A stretch of 38,638 nt of DNA, taken from positions 1 to 38,638 of the forward strand of contig JBCDBH010000006.1 in the NCBI GenBank assembly GCA_039184055.1, in the 5' to 3' direction. Positions 8,339 to 16,531 of this stretch are shown here, one piece after another. Below the pieces are notes generated by a model. That model searched no databases, was not told the DNA's origin, and worked only from the letters and a program-made list of their open reading frames with translations. The stretch's first letter is position 1, and the number at the start of each line of letters is the position of its first letter. This stretch comes from JBCDBH01 sp039184055 (GTDB lineage Bacteria; Acidobacteriota; Thermoanaerobaculia; Multivoradales; J023). The position numbers and the translations under genes are program-made.

Positions 8339-8365
8339 TGAGGGAATCGACGGGTGAGAGACGTT
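8339..8365 (+). promoter_or_regulatory. Putative ECF-type promoter, copy 2, before the exported-protein genes
   Basis: TGAGGGAATCGA (8339-8350), an 11-bp spacer and CGTT (8362-8365), matching 7008-7034 in sequence and spacing. The next start codon is at 8406, 40 bp downstream, with GGAGG at about 8393. It would let the sigma factor drive the two exported proteins and the CHAT gene separately from its own gene. The 103-bp gap also contains GGGTGAG three times (8336, 8352, 8366). Confidence 0.55.
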
Positions 8366-8405
8366 GGGTGAGTGAGACGGGGAAATTCACCTGGAGGATT
8401 CACAC

Positions 8406-9422
8406 ATGACACGGAGAATGGCTTTCTTGCTCGCGCTACTCATCCTGCTTGTCGCGGCGCCCTTGGCGGCGAGCGGCGGGATCACGATCATTGATGACGA
8501 CTGGGCACACACCGACGACGACGGAACGCTCTTCGCGACCGCGTTGTGGCGACCGCTCGATATCGACACCAAGTCGCATTACCGACTGTCTTGGACGGGC
8601 TTCGACAGCCTACGCAGCTTCTACGCACCCAATTTTCGTCTGGTCGACGTCGAGAAGGTCAGCGGCAGGGATGTGTGGGGCGGGATCTGGCGGGCGACTC
8701 CGCAGCATCTCATCGGGACAGAGGCCGATCGGGTGACTCAGTTCCCGACGGCGGCGCTGCCCGCCGAAATCATCGCGCAACGACTGGATGGTTTCGAGCT
8801 GGTCGACATCGAGGTCAGCTACGACGGGACCAGTCTCATCGGGCTGTGGCATCCCGACGCCGTGACGCATCGTGTCGCGGTGGGGCTGACGTTGAACGAG
8901 CTGCTCGACCGCACTGATACCTACCATCCGAACGGCTGGCGTCTGGTCGATGTCGAAACCTATAAGGAACCGAACAACAACCCGGTCGGCGATCCGGATT
9001 CGATCCTCGTCTTCGAGCCGACCGAGGATCCACGCAGGTGGGTGGCGTTGTGGCGGCTCGATCCGTCGATCGAGACCTACTTCGCTTCGTACGATTCGAT
9101 TCACGAGATCGGTTCGGTGAGCAATCCGGATGGCGATGACTATCTACCGATGGATCTCGAGCTGATCCGCGAAAACCCCTTTCAGCCTTCACGGGTAGTG
9201 GGGGTGTGGGAGCAGGTCTCGGGAATCGACTGGTGGATCGCCTCGGTGCCGTGGGATCATATCGTTGCGGAAGAGGCAACGCTCGATGCCGGTGGCGCCC
9301 CCTACTACTCGATGATCGATCTCGATTTGGGTGCGTACTACCCGGCGGGCGTGATGCCCACGCATGGGATGCCGCTCGAGCACAGCGGCCCGACCCTGCC
9401 GCCTCCGCCGCCACCCAATTGA
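8406..9422 (+). CDS. Exported repeat protein with poly-proline tail, paralogue A
   Basis: 338 residues with a signal peptide (MTRRMAFLLALLILLVAAPLAAS). The mature part has five blocks built on (L/M)(V/I/P)D(V/I/L)(E/D) followed by GxW: FRLVDVEKVSGRDVWGGIW, FELVDIEVSYDGTSLIGLW, WRLVDVETY...RWVALW, YLPMDLELI...RVVGVW and a final YSMIDLDLGAYYPAG. The pattern resembles bacterial tandem repeat domain 1 (PF17660-type) proteins, whose function is unclear. The chain ends GPTLPPPPPPN. The next gene encodes a paralogue with the same five blocks and tail. Being between the membrane protein and the CHAT gene, it is a candidate sensor, partner or substrate of the peptidase; that role is speculative. Confidence 0.85.
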   Translation: MTRRMAFLLALLILLVAAPLAASGGITIIDDDWAHTDDDGTLFATALWRPLDIDTKSHYRLSWTGFDSLRSFYAPNFRLVDVEKVSGRDVWGGIWRATPQHLIGTEADRVTQFPTAALPAEIIAQRLDGFELVDIEVSYDGTSLIGLWHPDAVTHRVAVGLTLNELLDRTDTYHPNGWRLVDVETYKEPNNNPVGDPDSILVFEPTEDPRRWVALWRLDPSIETYFASYDSIHEIGSVSNPDGDDYLPMDLELIRENPFQPSRVVGVWEQVSGIDWWIASVPWDHIVAEEATLDAGGAPYYSMIDLDLGAYYPAGVMPTHGMPLEHSGPTLPPPPPPN

Positions 9423-9431
9423 GGAGCGACC

Positions 9432-10403
9432 ATGATCCGACTCGCGCTCGTCCTGCTTTTCGTCGTCGGTTGTAGCGCCCAGACTCCGGACCAAATCACG
9501 AATCGACCGCCACCACCCTCGGATGCGTTGATTCAAGCCACGGCTCTGTGGCGTCCGGCCGATGTCGCGACCGTCACCCGAATGGCGAAGAGTTGGGACG
9601 AGCTCGAGTCGTTACGCGACCAGCTGGCGCCACGCCAGCTGGTCGATATCGAACATGTGCCGGGTGGCTCCGATGTGTGGGCGGGGATCTGGCGTACGGC
9701 GCCTCGTCTTCGTCATCGCGGTGCTCCCTATCGCTTGCTCACCTTTCCTCCAGCCGACCTCGAGACGAGAGTCGCGACCCAGCGCGTTCAGGATTTCGAG
9801 CTGGTCGACATCGAGATCATCGCGGGGGTCGACGGCCCCGTGACGGTCGGTCTCTTTCATCCGCGCGCCGCGCCGCATCGTGCCGTGGTCAACGTGTCGC
9901 GGCGTGAGCTGACGACGCGCAATCGAAGCTTCGAGGCCGAAGGCTGGCGGATCATCGATGTCGAGGTGTGGATCGACGAGGAGCAACGGCGGCGGTGGGC
10001 CGCCGTGTGGCGCCAAGATCCGAGCCTGCGAACGATGTTCTGGATCTACGAAGACACCGATGCGTTCGGCGCCGGTGGCGTCGAGAGCGCGGGCTGGTTG
10101 CCCCGCGATCTCGAGGTGGTGATGCCCAAGGTCGGCCCGCCGACGATCGCCGGAGTCTGGGAACGCGCCAGTGAAGGCAGCGATTGGTGGGAGATCGCCG
10201 ACTGGTCCGGTATCGAGAACACCGAAACCAAGCTCGAGAACGGTGAGATCGGTATCTCGACGACGGCCCGCTGGTCGATGATCGATATCGATCTGGTGTC
10301 GTATATCCCCGCTGGAGTCTTTCCTCCCGGTACCACGCCGACGCATGGTATTCCGCTCGATCACAGCGGACCGACCCTGCCGCCGCCTCCGCCACCTCCG
10401 TGA
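9432..10403 (+). CDS. Exported repeat lipoprotein with poly-proline tail, paralogue B
   Basis: 323 residues. The N-terminus MIRLALVLLFVVGCSAQ has a lipobox (VVGC), so lipid anchoring is likely, in contrast to paralogue A. The five LVDIE-type blocks of paralogue A recur in the same order: RQLVDIEHVPGGSDVWAGIW, FELVDIEIIAG, WRIIDVEVW...RRWAAVW, WLPRDLEVV...IAGVW and WSMIDIDLVSYIPAG. It ends DHSGPTLPPPPPPP. It begins 9 bp after paralogue A and its TGA overlaps the GTG start of the CHAT gene, so all three are tightly coupled. The pair clearly arose by tandem duplication and diverged in anchoring. Function is unknown. Confidence 0.85.
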   Translation: MIRLALVLLFVVGCSAQTPDQITNRPPPPSDALIQATALWRPADVATVTRMAKSWDELESLRDQLAPRQLVDIEHVPGGSDVWAGIWRTAPRLRHRGAPYRLLTFPPADLETRVATQRVQDFELVDIEIIAGVDGPVTVGLFHPRAAPHRAVVNVSRRELTTRNRSFEAEGWRIIDVEVWIDEEQRRRWAAVWRQDPSLRTMFWIYEDTDAFGAGGVESAGWLPRDLEVVMPKVGPPTIAGVWERASEGSDWWEIADWSGIENTETKLENGEIGISTTARWSMIDIDLVSYIPAGVFPPGTTPTHGIPLDHSGPTLPPPPPPP

Positions 10404-12907
10404 AAGCGATCGCCGCGAAAGCGGTCGCCGTGAATGCGGTCACGCTTGTTCTGATCGGTTTGATGCCGATGGTGCTCTTCGCCACGGTCGAGCCATGTCT
10501 CGAGCGTGCCGTCGGTCCGGATTGGAATGGCTGCTTGTGTCTCTTCCATTTCCCGGATGCCATCGATCCCTTTCTCGCCGCCAACGACGGTGCCTGCCCG
10601 GCCCTTCTGCGTGCGTTCGGAGCACACGGTCATGGCGACGTCGACACCGCGATCTCGAGCTACGACGCGGCGGCGCGTGGTTACGAAGAGCAGGAGGCCT
10701 TCGAAGGTCTGTACTACGCGCGGCTCAATCGTGCCAAATTGCTTCGTGAGACGGGGCAATACGACGCCGCCATGGAAGACGCCACGGCAGCCCATACCGC
10801 CGCCACGGCCCTCGGCTCGGCGCTTCAGCAGAGCACGGCGACGGTCGAGCAGATCCTCATTCGACGCCATCGGGGCGAGGATTTGGTGGTGCTGGAAAAC
10901 GAATTGCGCAACGCCATGACGGCCTTGGGCGATGAGCGCTTCCCCGAGCTCGATTCGGAGCTCGGTCGGATCCGCTACGAGCTCGGTCGCTACGAGGCGG
11001 CGCGCACCGCTTGGCGTCGTGCCGAGGATGGGTTTCGCGAGCGGGGCTCGACCGACGATGCCGCCACCATGGCGTTTAATCTCGCTCTTTCGTGGCTGCG
11101 TCGCGATGTCGCCGAGCGTGTCGAGGCGGAAGCCGCGCTGCGGCGCGCCATCGAGGCGGCAACTCGGCACCGTGACGTCATGGAGGTTCAGCTCGGCCAA
11201 CTCATCGGTGGAGAAGAGGGCATCGGGCGGATCGAACGCGTCTGGCGACAAGCACATGGTGCCGAAGCACGGCGCGCCGCCGGTCTTCGACTCGCCGAAT
11301 CACTCGCCGCGACCGCACCCGATCGGGCGCGGCACGTGCTCGACGAGCTCGAGGACCTGGTCGACCAGGAGCTTCTCGCCAGCTATGCGTGGGAAGCCAT
11401 CATGCGCACCGCCTGGGCCACCCTTCCCCCTCGGGAAGCGGAAGCCCAGTCGCGCAACACCATCGAAGCCAACATCGAGACCTTGCGTCACGAACAAGCG
11501 CACGGTGGTGGGCGTGGCGAGTTCTTCGCGGTGTGGACCGAAGCGTACGATTGGCTCGCTGGACGTCTCTTCGCGTTGGCCACCGACGATGCGCGACTTG
11601 CCGACCTGACCGCGCTCGATGCCTTCGCCGGTCCCGATGACGATCTGGGCTGGACCCGACTCGATCCCTGGGCGCTCGATCGTGCCTTCGCCATCTCCGA
11701 ACGCAAGCGTGCTCGTCTCTTGCTCGACACGCTCGGTGGCGACGACCAGGCTTCATTGTCCGAGCTCGATACCGTACGTGCTGCTTTGCGGCCCGACGAA
11801 GCGATGCTGATCTTTCAGACCGCTCCGTGGCGCAACGTCTACCAGCACTTTTCCGGGGGCACGTGGTTGCTCACCGTCACCCACGACGACGCCCGACTCG
11901 ACGCCTTACCCGATAGCCGCGACTGGCTCACACCCAAGGTCGAGCTGTTCGGCGGTCTCTTCGAGAGCGGTTCACCGATTCCCGCCGCCGCCAGCCAAGC
12001 GCTCGCCGATCGGCTCTTCAGCCGAGCTCTCGATGCCCTACCCGCCGAGGTCGAGCATCTGATCCTCGTCGCCGACGGCGCGCTCCATCGTCTGCCCTTC
12101 GGCGCACTCGATGGACCCGAGCCGCTCGGTCTGCGTTTTCGGGTGTCGTACGCGCCTTCGGTCACCGTCTGGCATCGAGCTCGAACGGCCCGCTCGCCGG
12201 CCACGACGCGCCGCGCCATGGTGCTCGCCGACCCACTGGTCGACGATGCCACGCTCGATCCTCTACCCGGCGCGGTGGCCGAAGGACGGGCGGTACGGCA
12301 ACGGCTCGGCGCGGTCGATTTGTGGACCGGGGCCGAAGCGAGAGAACACCTGCTTCGTGGTTTCGATCCGGCTCAATGGGGAGCGCTCCACCTCGCCGCT
12401 CATGCTCTCGCCGAGCCCACCCGTTCGGCGATCGCACTCGCTCCCGGAGACGGCGACGACGGTTGGCTCGAGCCCGATGAAATCAAAGCGCTCGACCTCG
12501 ACGGTCGACTGGTCGTGCTCTCCACCTGTCACGCCGCCGCCGGTCGTGTGCTCGACGGTGAGGGACCACTCAGCCTCGCCCGTGCCTTCTTCGAGGCCGG
12601 TGCGCGCGCCGTGGTCGCGGGGCGCTGGCGTCTCGATGACAACGAAGCACGTCAATACTTCGACGTCTTCTACCACCACCTGGCCCGCGGCGAAGATCTC
12701 GCCAGCGCCGCGCTCGCCGCTCGACGCGACCTGCACGCATCCGGCGCCTCGTCGGTCGGCTGGGCGGGAGTGATGGTGATGGGGGACGGCGCGTGGGCGC
12801 CCTATGCCGAGTCTCGCGGCGTGGCATGGATGTGGTGGCTCGTCGTCGCGCTAGCGCTCGTCGGAGCCGTGTTGCTGTGGGTGAGGATGCGGAGAGGGAA
12901 AACCTGA
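10400..12907 (+). CDS. TPR-CHAT caspase-like peptidase, predicted membrane-anchored and extracytoplasmic
   Basis: 835 residues from GTG 10400, overlapping the previous stop. A hydrophobic N-terminus (AVTLVLIGLMPMVLF, ~14-28) acts as signal or anchor. Residues ~60-400 are TPR-like helices. The C-terminal CHAT domain (~450-795) has the catalytic dyad in LHLAAHAL (His668) and LSTCHAAAG (Cys710), and the usual WAGVMVMGDG end. A last membrane span (~809-827, WLVVALALVGAVLLWV) is followed by RMRRGKT, positive enough for a cytoplasmic tail. The protease domain should therefore face outside the cytoplasm. CHAT proteins are caspase-fold cysteine peptidases activated through their TPR parts. The substrate is unknown; neighbours suggest the anti-sigma outer domain or the two exported proteins. 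Confidence 0.85.
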   Translation: MKAIAAKAVAVNAVTLVLIGLMPMVLFATVEPCLERAVGPDWNGCLCLFHFPDAIDPFLAANDGACPALLRAFGAHGHGDVDTAISSYDAAARGYEEQEAFEGLYYARLNRAKLLRETGQYDAAMEDATAAHTAATALGSALQQSTATVEQILIRRHRGEDLVVLENELRNAMTALGDERFPELDSELGRIRYELGRYEAARTAWRRAEDGFRERGSTDDAATMAFNLALSWLRRDVAERVEAEAALRRAIEAATRHRDVMEVQLGQLIGGEEGIGRIERVWRQAHGAEARRAAGLRLAESLAATAPDRARHVLDELEDLVDQELLASYAWEAIMRTAWATLPPREAEAQSRNTIEANIETLRHEQAHGGGRGEFFAVWTEAYDWLAGRLFALATDDARLADLTALDAFAGPDDDLGWTRLDPWALDRAFAISERKRARLLLDTLGGDDQASLSELDTVRAALRPDEAMLIFQTAPWRNVYQHFSGGTWLLTVTHDDARLDALPDSRDWLTPKVELFGGLFESGSPIPAAASQALADRLFSRALDALPAEVEHLILVADGALHRLPFGALDGPEPLGLRFRVSYAPSVTVWHRARTARSPATTRRAMVLADPLVDDATLDPLPGAVAEGRAVRQRLGAVDLWTGAEAREHLLRGFDPAQWGALHLAAHALAEPTRSAIALAPGDGDDGWLEPDEIKALDLDGRLVVLSTCHAAAGRVLDGEGPLSLARAFFEAGARAVVAGRWRLDDNEARQYFDVFYHHLARGEDLASAALAARRDLHASGASSVGWAGVMVMGDGAWAPYAESRGVAWMWWLVVALALVGAVLLWVRMRRGKT

Positions 12908-12923
12908 GCGACCCGCCGTTCGG

Positions 12924-13712
12924 TCAATGCAGCAAGAGAGCCGCGATGTCGCTCCAGGTCTCGACGACATGATCGATCGGCAGGGCTTCCGCCTCGTCGC
13001 GTGTGCTCACGCCGGTGAGCAGGAGCACGGCGGGTAGGGAAGCGCCGAGCGCGCCACGGATGTCGGTGGCGATGCTGTCGCCGATCACCCACACGTTGCC
13101 ACGTGAGATGCCCAGACGGGTGATAGCGGTCTCGAAGAAGGCCGCCGACGGTTTGCCGACGATCTCGGGGGCGACGCCGCTACAGGTTTCGAGCGCGGCG
13201 AGAATGGCGCCATTGCCCGGTGAGAGACCGGTGTCGGTGTTCATCTTGACGTCGGCGTTGGTGCCGATGAAGCGCGCGCCGGCGCGGATGAAGCGCATGG
13301 CGCGTTCGAGCGCGGCGTAATCGACCGTCGGGTCGTAGCCGACGATCACCGCGTCGGGTTGTTCGTGCTCCGGGGTGTCTTCGAGCGCCGTATCGACCAG
13401 GTGATGACCGCGCTCGGTCAGCGCGGCGCGTAAGCCCGATCCGCCGATGACGTGAACGAAGCTCGGTGGTAAATGGGCCGCGGTGGCCTGTGCCGAGGTC
13501 AGAATCTCGTCGCGTTCACAGACCAAGCCATAGCCGCGTAGCTGATCGCGCACCACCTCGGGCGTGCGTGACGAGCGATTGGTGGCGTAGAGCAAGCGCA
13601 TGCCCGCATCGCGGGCGGCGGTGAGAAAATCGACCGCGCCGGGCACGGCTTCGGATCCACGATAGACCGTACCGTCGAGATCGATGATCAAGCCACGGGC
13701 TGTTTCGAACAT
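12924..13712 (-). CDS. HAD-IIA family phosphatase (NagD/4-nitrophenylphosphatase-like)
   Basis: 262 residues from ATG 13712; the frame extends 19 codons further upstream, but MFETARGLIIDLDGTVYRG is the natural family start. HAD motifs are all visible: DLDGT (Asp11, Asp13), YATNRSSR for motif II, VGKPS with the motif III lysine, and VIGDSIATDI for motif IV. The long cap between motifs II and III fits subclass IIA. Such enzymes dephosphorylate sugar phosphates, nucleotides or phosphoglycolate; the substrate cannot be read here. It is convergent with the CHAT gene (16 bp apart) and divergent from the DinB gene. No clear ribosome site was seen. Confidence 0.85.
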   Translation of the reverse strand: MFETARGLIIDLDGTVYRGSEAVPGAVDFLTAARDAGMRLLYATNRSSRTPEVVRDQLRGYGLVCERDEILTSAQATAAHLPPSFVHVIGGSGLRAALTERGHHLVDTALEDTPEHEQPDAVIVGYDPTVDYAALERAMRFIRAGARFIGTNADVKMNTDTGLSPGNGAILAALETCSGVAPEIVGKPSAAFFETAITRLGISRGNVWVIGDSIATDIRGALGASLPAVLLLTGVSTRDEAEALPIDHVVETWSDIAALLLH

Positions 13713-13767
13713 GATGCGGAGGTTATCGTGTTTGGGGGTGAATTCGTGGTCACAGGAGGAGGCCATC

Positions 13768-14286
13768 ATGACCGATCCGAGAACCCTGGAAGACCTCTAT
13801 CGCCATATGGAATGGGCCGACGCCACGGTGTGGCGCCATGTGCTCGATACACCGGCCGCCCATGACGATGATCGATTGCGCGAGCTTTTTCATCACATCG
13901 ACCTCGTGCAACGCGGGCACCACCAGGGTGCCACGGGGCAGCCGATCGAGATTCCCGCTCTCGACGCCTTCTCGGATCTTCACGCGCTCTACCGCTTTAT
14001 CCGAGCGCTCTACCCATCGCTCGGTGAGCTCTACACGTCGGCCACCGAGCAGACTCTGGCGGCTCCCGCCGACGTGCCGTGGAAAGACGGCGCCGAGACC
14101 TTCTTCGGTCGGCCGCTCGCCACGGCGACGCTCGCCGATCTCCTGACCCATCTGTTCACCCACGCCGCGCATCACCGTGGCCAGGTGAATACGCGTCTAC
14201 GCGAGCTCGGGGCCAAGCCACCCTATGTCGACTACATCATCTGGGTGTGGCTCGAGCGTCCCGAGCCGGAATGGCCCGAGGTGTGA
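13768..14286 (+). CDS. DinB-family four-helix metal-binding protein
   Basis: 172 residues from ATG 13768, preceded by AGGAGG. The four-helix bundle pattern and three metal-binding histidines of the DinB/YfiT superfamily are visible: FHHIDLVQRG (about His42/43) and HAAHHRGQVNTRLRELG (His132, His136). Family members include thiol-dependent transferases and proteins of unknown activity; the specific reaction here is not known. It is divergent from the HAD phosphatase, 55 bp apart, so the two may share regulation. Confidence 0.85.
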   Translation: MTDPRTLEDLYRHMEWADATVWRHVLDTPAAHDDDRLRELFHHIDLVQRGHHQGATGQPIEIPALDAFSDLHALYRFIRALYPSLGELYTSATEQTLAAPADVPWKDGAETFFGRPLATATLADLLTHLFTHAAHHRGQVNTRLRELGAKPPYVDYIIWVWLERPEPEWPEV

Positions 14287-14301
14287 GCTCAGGAGAGCCG
14301 A

Positions 14302-14802
14302 TCACTCGACGCGCTCGTACCGCCCGGCCATCAAATACATCGTCTTGCCGTAGCGACCCATGCCGTCGATAGCGTAGAGATCGCCACGCACGGCTTCGCG
14401 AAAGCTCTCTTGACGTCCGGGGCCGTCGCTATACCAGACCAGCGCTTTTTGACCGTCGATGTCTTCGATCAGCCGACCTTTGTGCTCGACGCGATCGCCG
14501 TTTGATTTTTCGACGATACAGATGAGCTCGAGGGTGCCGTCGGCAAGCCGCCGGGCGATGTTCTGACCGGTGCCGGTGATGACGGTGCCGTCGGCCATGC
14601 GATCGGTGATCTCGACGGTTTGGGTGTTGGCGTCGATGGTGCGGTAGGTCTGGCGCACATCGATGCGGTATTGCTCGACGCCGTCGAGGCTCCAGCCGAT
14701 GAAGGTGCCTTGCCAGGTGCCGTCGAGGCTGGCGTAGACGTCGACGGGGCGATCGGTGGTGTCGGCGCCGAGAAGAGCAACGAGGAGGATGAGTAAGTTC
14801 AT
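14302..14802 (-). CDS. Small exported beta-rich protein of unknown function
   Basis: 166 residues with a short hydrophobic N-terminus (MNLLILLVALLGADT), probably a signal peptide. The rest is beta-strand rich (SLDGTWQGTFIGWSLDG, YRIDVRQTYRTID, QTVEITDRMADGTVITGTGQ), resembling a lipocalin-like or DUF1579-like barrel. I do not recognise a specific family. It ends 15 bp from the convergent DinB gene, and its upstream region is shared with the divergent choice-of-anchor I gene. Outside or periplasmic location is inferred. Confidence 0.65.
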   Translation of the reverse strand: MNLLILLVALLGADTTDRPVDVYASLDGTWQGTFIGWSLDGVEQYRIDVRQTYRTIDANTQTVEITDRMADGTVITGTGQNIARRLADGTLELICIVEKSNGDRVEHKGRLIEDIDGQKALVWYSDGPGRQESFREAVRGDLYAIDGMGRYGKTMYLMAGRYERVE

Positions 14803-14869
14803 GACGACGACTCTATCGACTCGGGTTCGTCATAGGATGCGCGCAACGCGTCTACGAGGGAGGTTGGTG

Positions 14870-16393
14870 ATGGTGGTTCGTTTGATGATCGTGGTGGCGA
14901 TCCTCTCGTGGTCAGCCGGTGCGGCGGCCGCGAGCCCGTTTGTCCATCTCGGTACCTACGACAGCGGTGCAAACGGTGGCGCGGAGATCGCCGCTTACCA
15001 CGCGGGCACGAAACAGCTCTATGTGAACAACACCCGTGCTGGGTCGGTGGATGTGATCGCGATCACCGATCCGTCGGCGCCCCGTAAGGTGGCTTCGATC
15101 GCGATCGGCGCCGGTGGACCGACCTCGGTCGCGGTGCATGGCGATTGGGTGGCGGTGGCGGTGCAAGCCGAGACAAGCGATGCTCCGGGTGAAGTGCGGT
15201 TCTTCGCTCCGGACGGCACGGCGCTCGGTACGGCGACGATCGGGATCGCGCCCGATATGTTGACGTTCACCCCGGATGGCTCGAAGGTCGTGGTGGCCAA
15301 TGAGGGAGAGCGCGGCGACATGGTGGATCCGATCGGCGGCGTGTCGATCGTCGATGTGTCGAAGGGGCCGGCCGCGGCAACGGTGACGACGCTCGATTTC
15401 TCGGCCTTCGACGAAGGCGCGGCGCGTCACGGTGAGCTCGAGCCGTCGGTTCGGATCTACACGCCCGGCGCCTCGGTGGCACAAGACGTCGAGCCCGAGT
15501 ACGTCGCCATCTCGCCGGACGGCGAGCGGGCGTGGGTGACGCTGCAGGAAAACAACGCCCTGGCGGTGCTCGATCTCGAAACGCCACGGATCGTCGATGT
15601 GATCGGGCTCGGCTTCAAAGATCACGGTGTCGAAGGACACGGGCTCGATGCCTCGGATCGAGACGGCCGGATCAACATTCAACCGTGGCCGGTGCGTGGC
15701 ATGTACCAACCCGATGCGATCGTCGCCTTCGTACACGATGGCGAGCCGTATGTGGTGACCGCCAACGAAGGTGATTCGCGCCAGGCCGACGACGACGAGC
15801 CCGGTTTCAAGGAAGAAGCGCGAGTCCGCGATCTCGACCTCGAGACGCCGTTGCTCGACGAGCTCAAAGACAAGAAGAAGCTCGGCCGGCTCAAGGTGAC
15901 CCGGACCCTGGGCGATACCGACGGCGATGGCAAATACGAGGCGCTCTACAGCTTCGGGGCGCGCTCGATCTCGGTGTGGCGGGGCGACGGTTCGCTGGTG
16001 TGGGACAGCGGCGAGCAGCTGGCGCGCGCGGTCGAGCGAGCCAATCCCGATTGCTTCAACTGTAATGGCGCGCCCGACGAGCGCGACACCCGCTCGGACG
16101 ACAAAGGCATCGAGCCCGAGGGTTTGGCTCTCGGTTTGGTCGGCGAGCGACGCTTCGTCTTCGTCGGGCTCGAACGAGTAGGCGGCGTCGCCGCTTTCGA
16201 TATCGGTGATCCGACCGCGCCCGAGCTCGCCCACTACGAATCCCAACGTCGAGGGGATCGTTCACCAGAGGGCTTGCTCTTCCTCCCGGCGGCGACGTCG
16301 CCGAACGGCAAGGCCATGCTGGTGCTCGCGTGTGAGCTCAGTGGCACCGTGTCGTTGTGGGACGTCAGTGGCCTGGCTCGATCGCGCGGCTGA
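14870..16393 (+). CDS. Choice-of-anchor I family exported beta-propeller protein
   Basis: 507 residues from ATG 14870 with GGGAGG just upstream; the frame is open further 5' but the signal peptide MVVRLMIVVAILSWSAGAAAAS begins here. Family hallmarks are read in order: VHLGTYDSGANGGAEIAAYH, PDMLTFTPDGSKVVVANEGE, GGVSIVDVSKG, QDVEPEYVAISPDGERAWVTLQENNALAVLDL, LGFKDHG...LDASDRDG and VTANEGDSR. This is the choice-of-anchor I (alkaline-phosphatase-associated) propeller. Many relatives end in a sorting signal; this one stops at GLARSRG without an anchor, so it is probably released or periplasmic. The exact activity is unknown. A weak terminator-like hairpin with TTTTT follows. Confidence 0.85.
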   Translation: MVVRLMIVVAILSWSAGAAAASPFVHLGTYDSGANGGAEIAAYHAGTKQLYVNNTRAGSVDVIAITDPSAPRKVASIAIGAGGPTSVAVHGDWVAVAVQAETSDAPGEVRFFAPDGTALGTATIGIAPDMLTFTPDGSKVVVANEGERGDMVDPIGGVSIVDVSKGPAAATVTTLDFSAFDEGAARHGELEPSVRIYTPGASVAQDVEPEYVAISPDGERAWVTLQENNALAVLDLETPRIVDVIGLGFKDHGVEGHGLDASDRDGRINIQPWPVRGMYQPDAIVAFVHDGEPYVVTANEGDSRQADDDEPGFKEEARVRDLDLETPLLDELKDKKKLGRLKVTRTLGDTDGDGKYEALYSFGARSISVWRGDGSLVWDSGEQLARAVERANPDCFNCNGAPDERDTRSDDKGIEPEGLALGLVGERRFVFVGLERVGGVAAFDIGDPTAPELAHYESQRRGDRSPEGLLFLPAATSPNGKAMLVLACELSGTVSLWDVSGLARSRG

Positions 16394-16406
16394 CGGGTGT
16401 ATCCGT

Positions 16407-16430
16407 GCGAGGAGATTCCTCACAGTTTTT
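16407..16430 (+). terminator. Possible weak intrinsic terminator
   Basis: GAGGA-GAT-TCCTC followed by ACAGTTTTT, 15 bp after the choice-of-anchor I stop codon. The stem is only 5 bp, so support is modest. Confidence 0.35.
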
Positions 16431-16531
16431 ATCCAGGTGTCGTCGTCATGCGGTAGGTTTCGAGGATGATGGATGACTTTCCTCGGTCCGCGTTCGTGGG
16501 CTAGGGGTTGTGACGAGAGAAAGGACTCGCT

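Noticed and set aside
14912..16246. 444-codon minus-strand frame
   Set aside because: Antisense shadow of the choice-of-anchor I gene; Arg/His-rich translation typical of a high-GC complementary frame.
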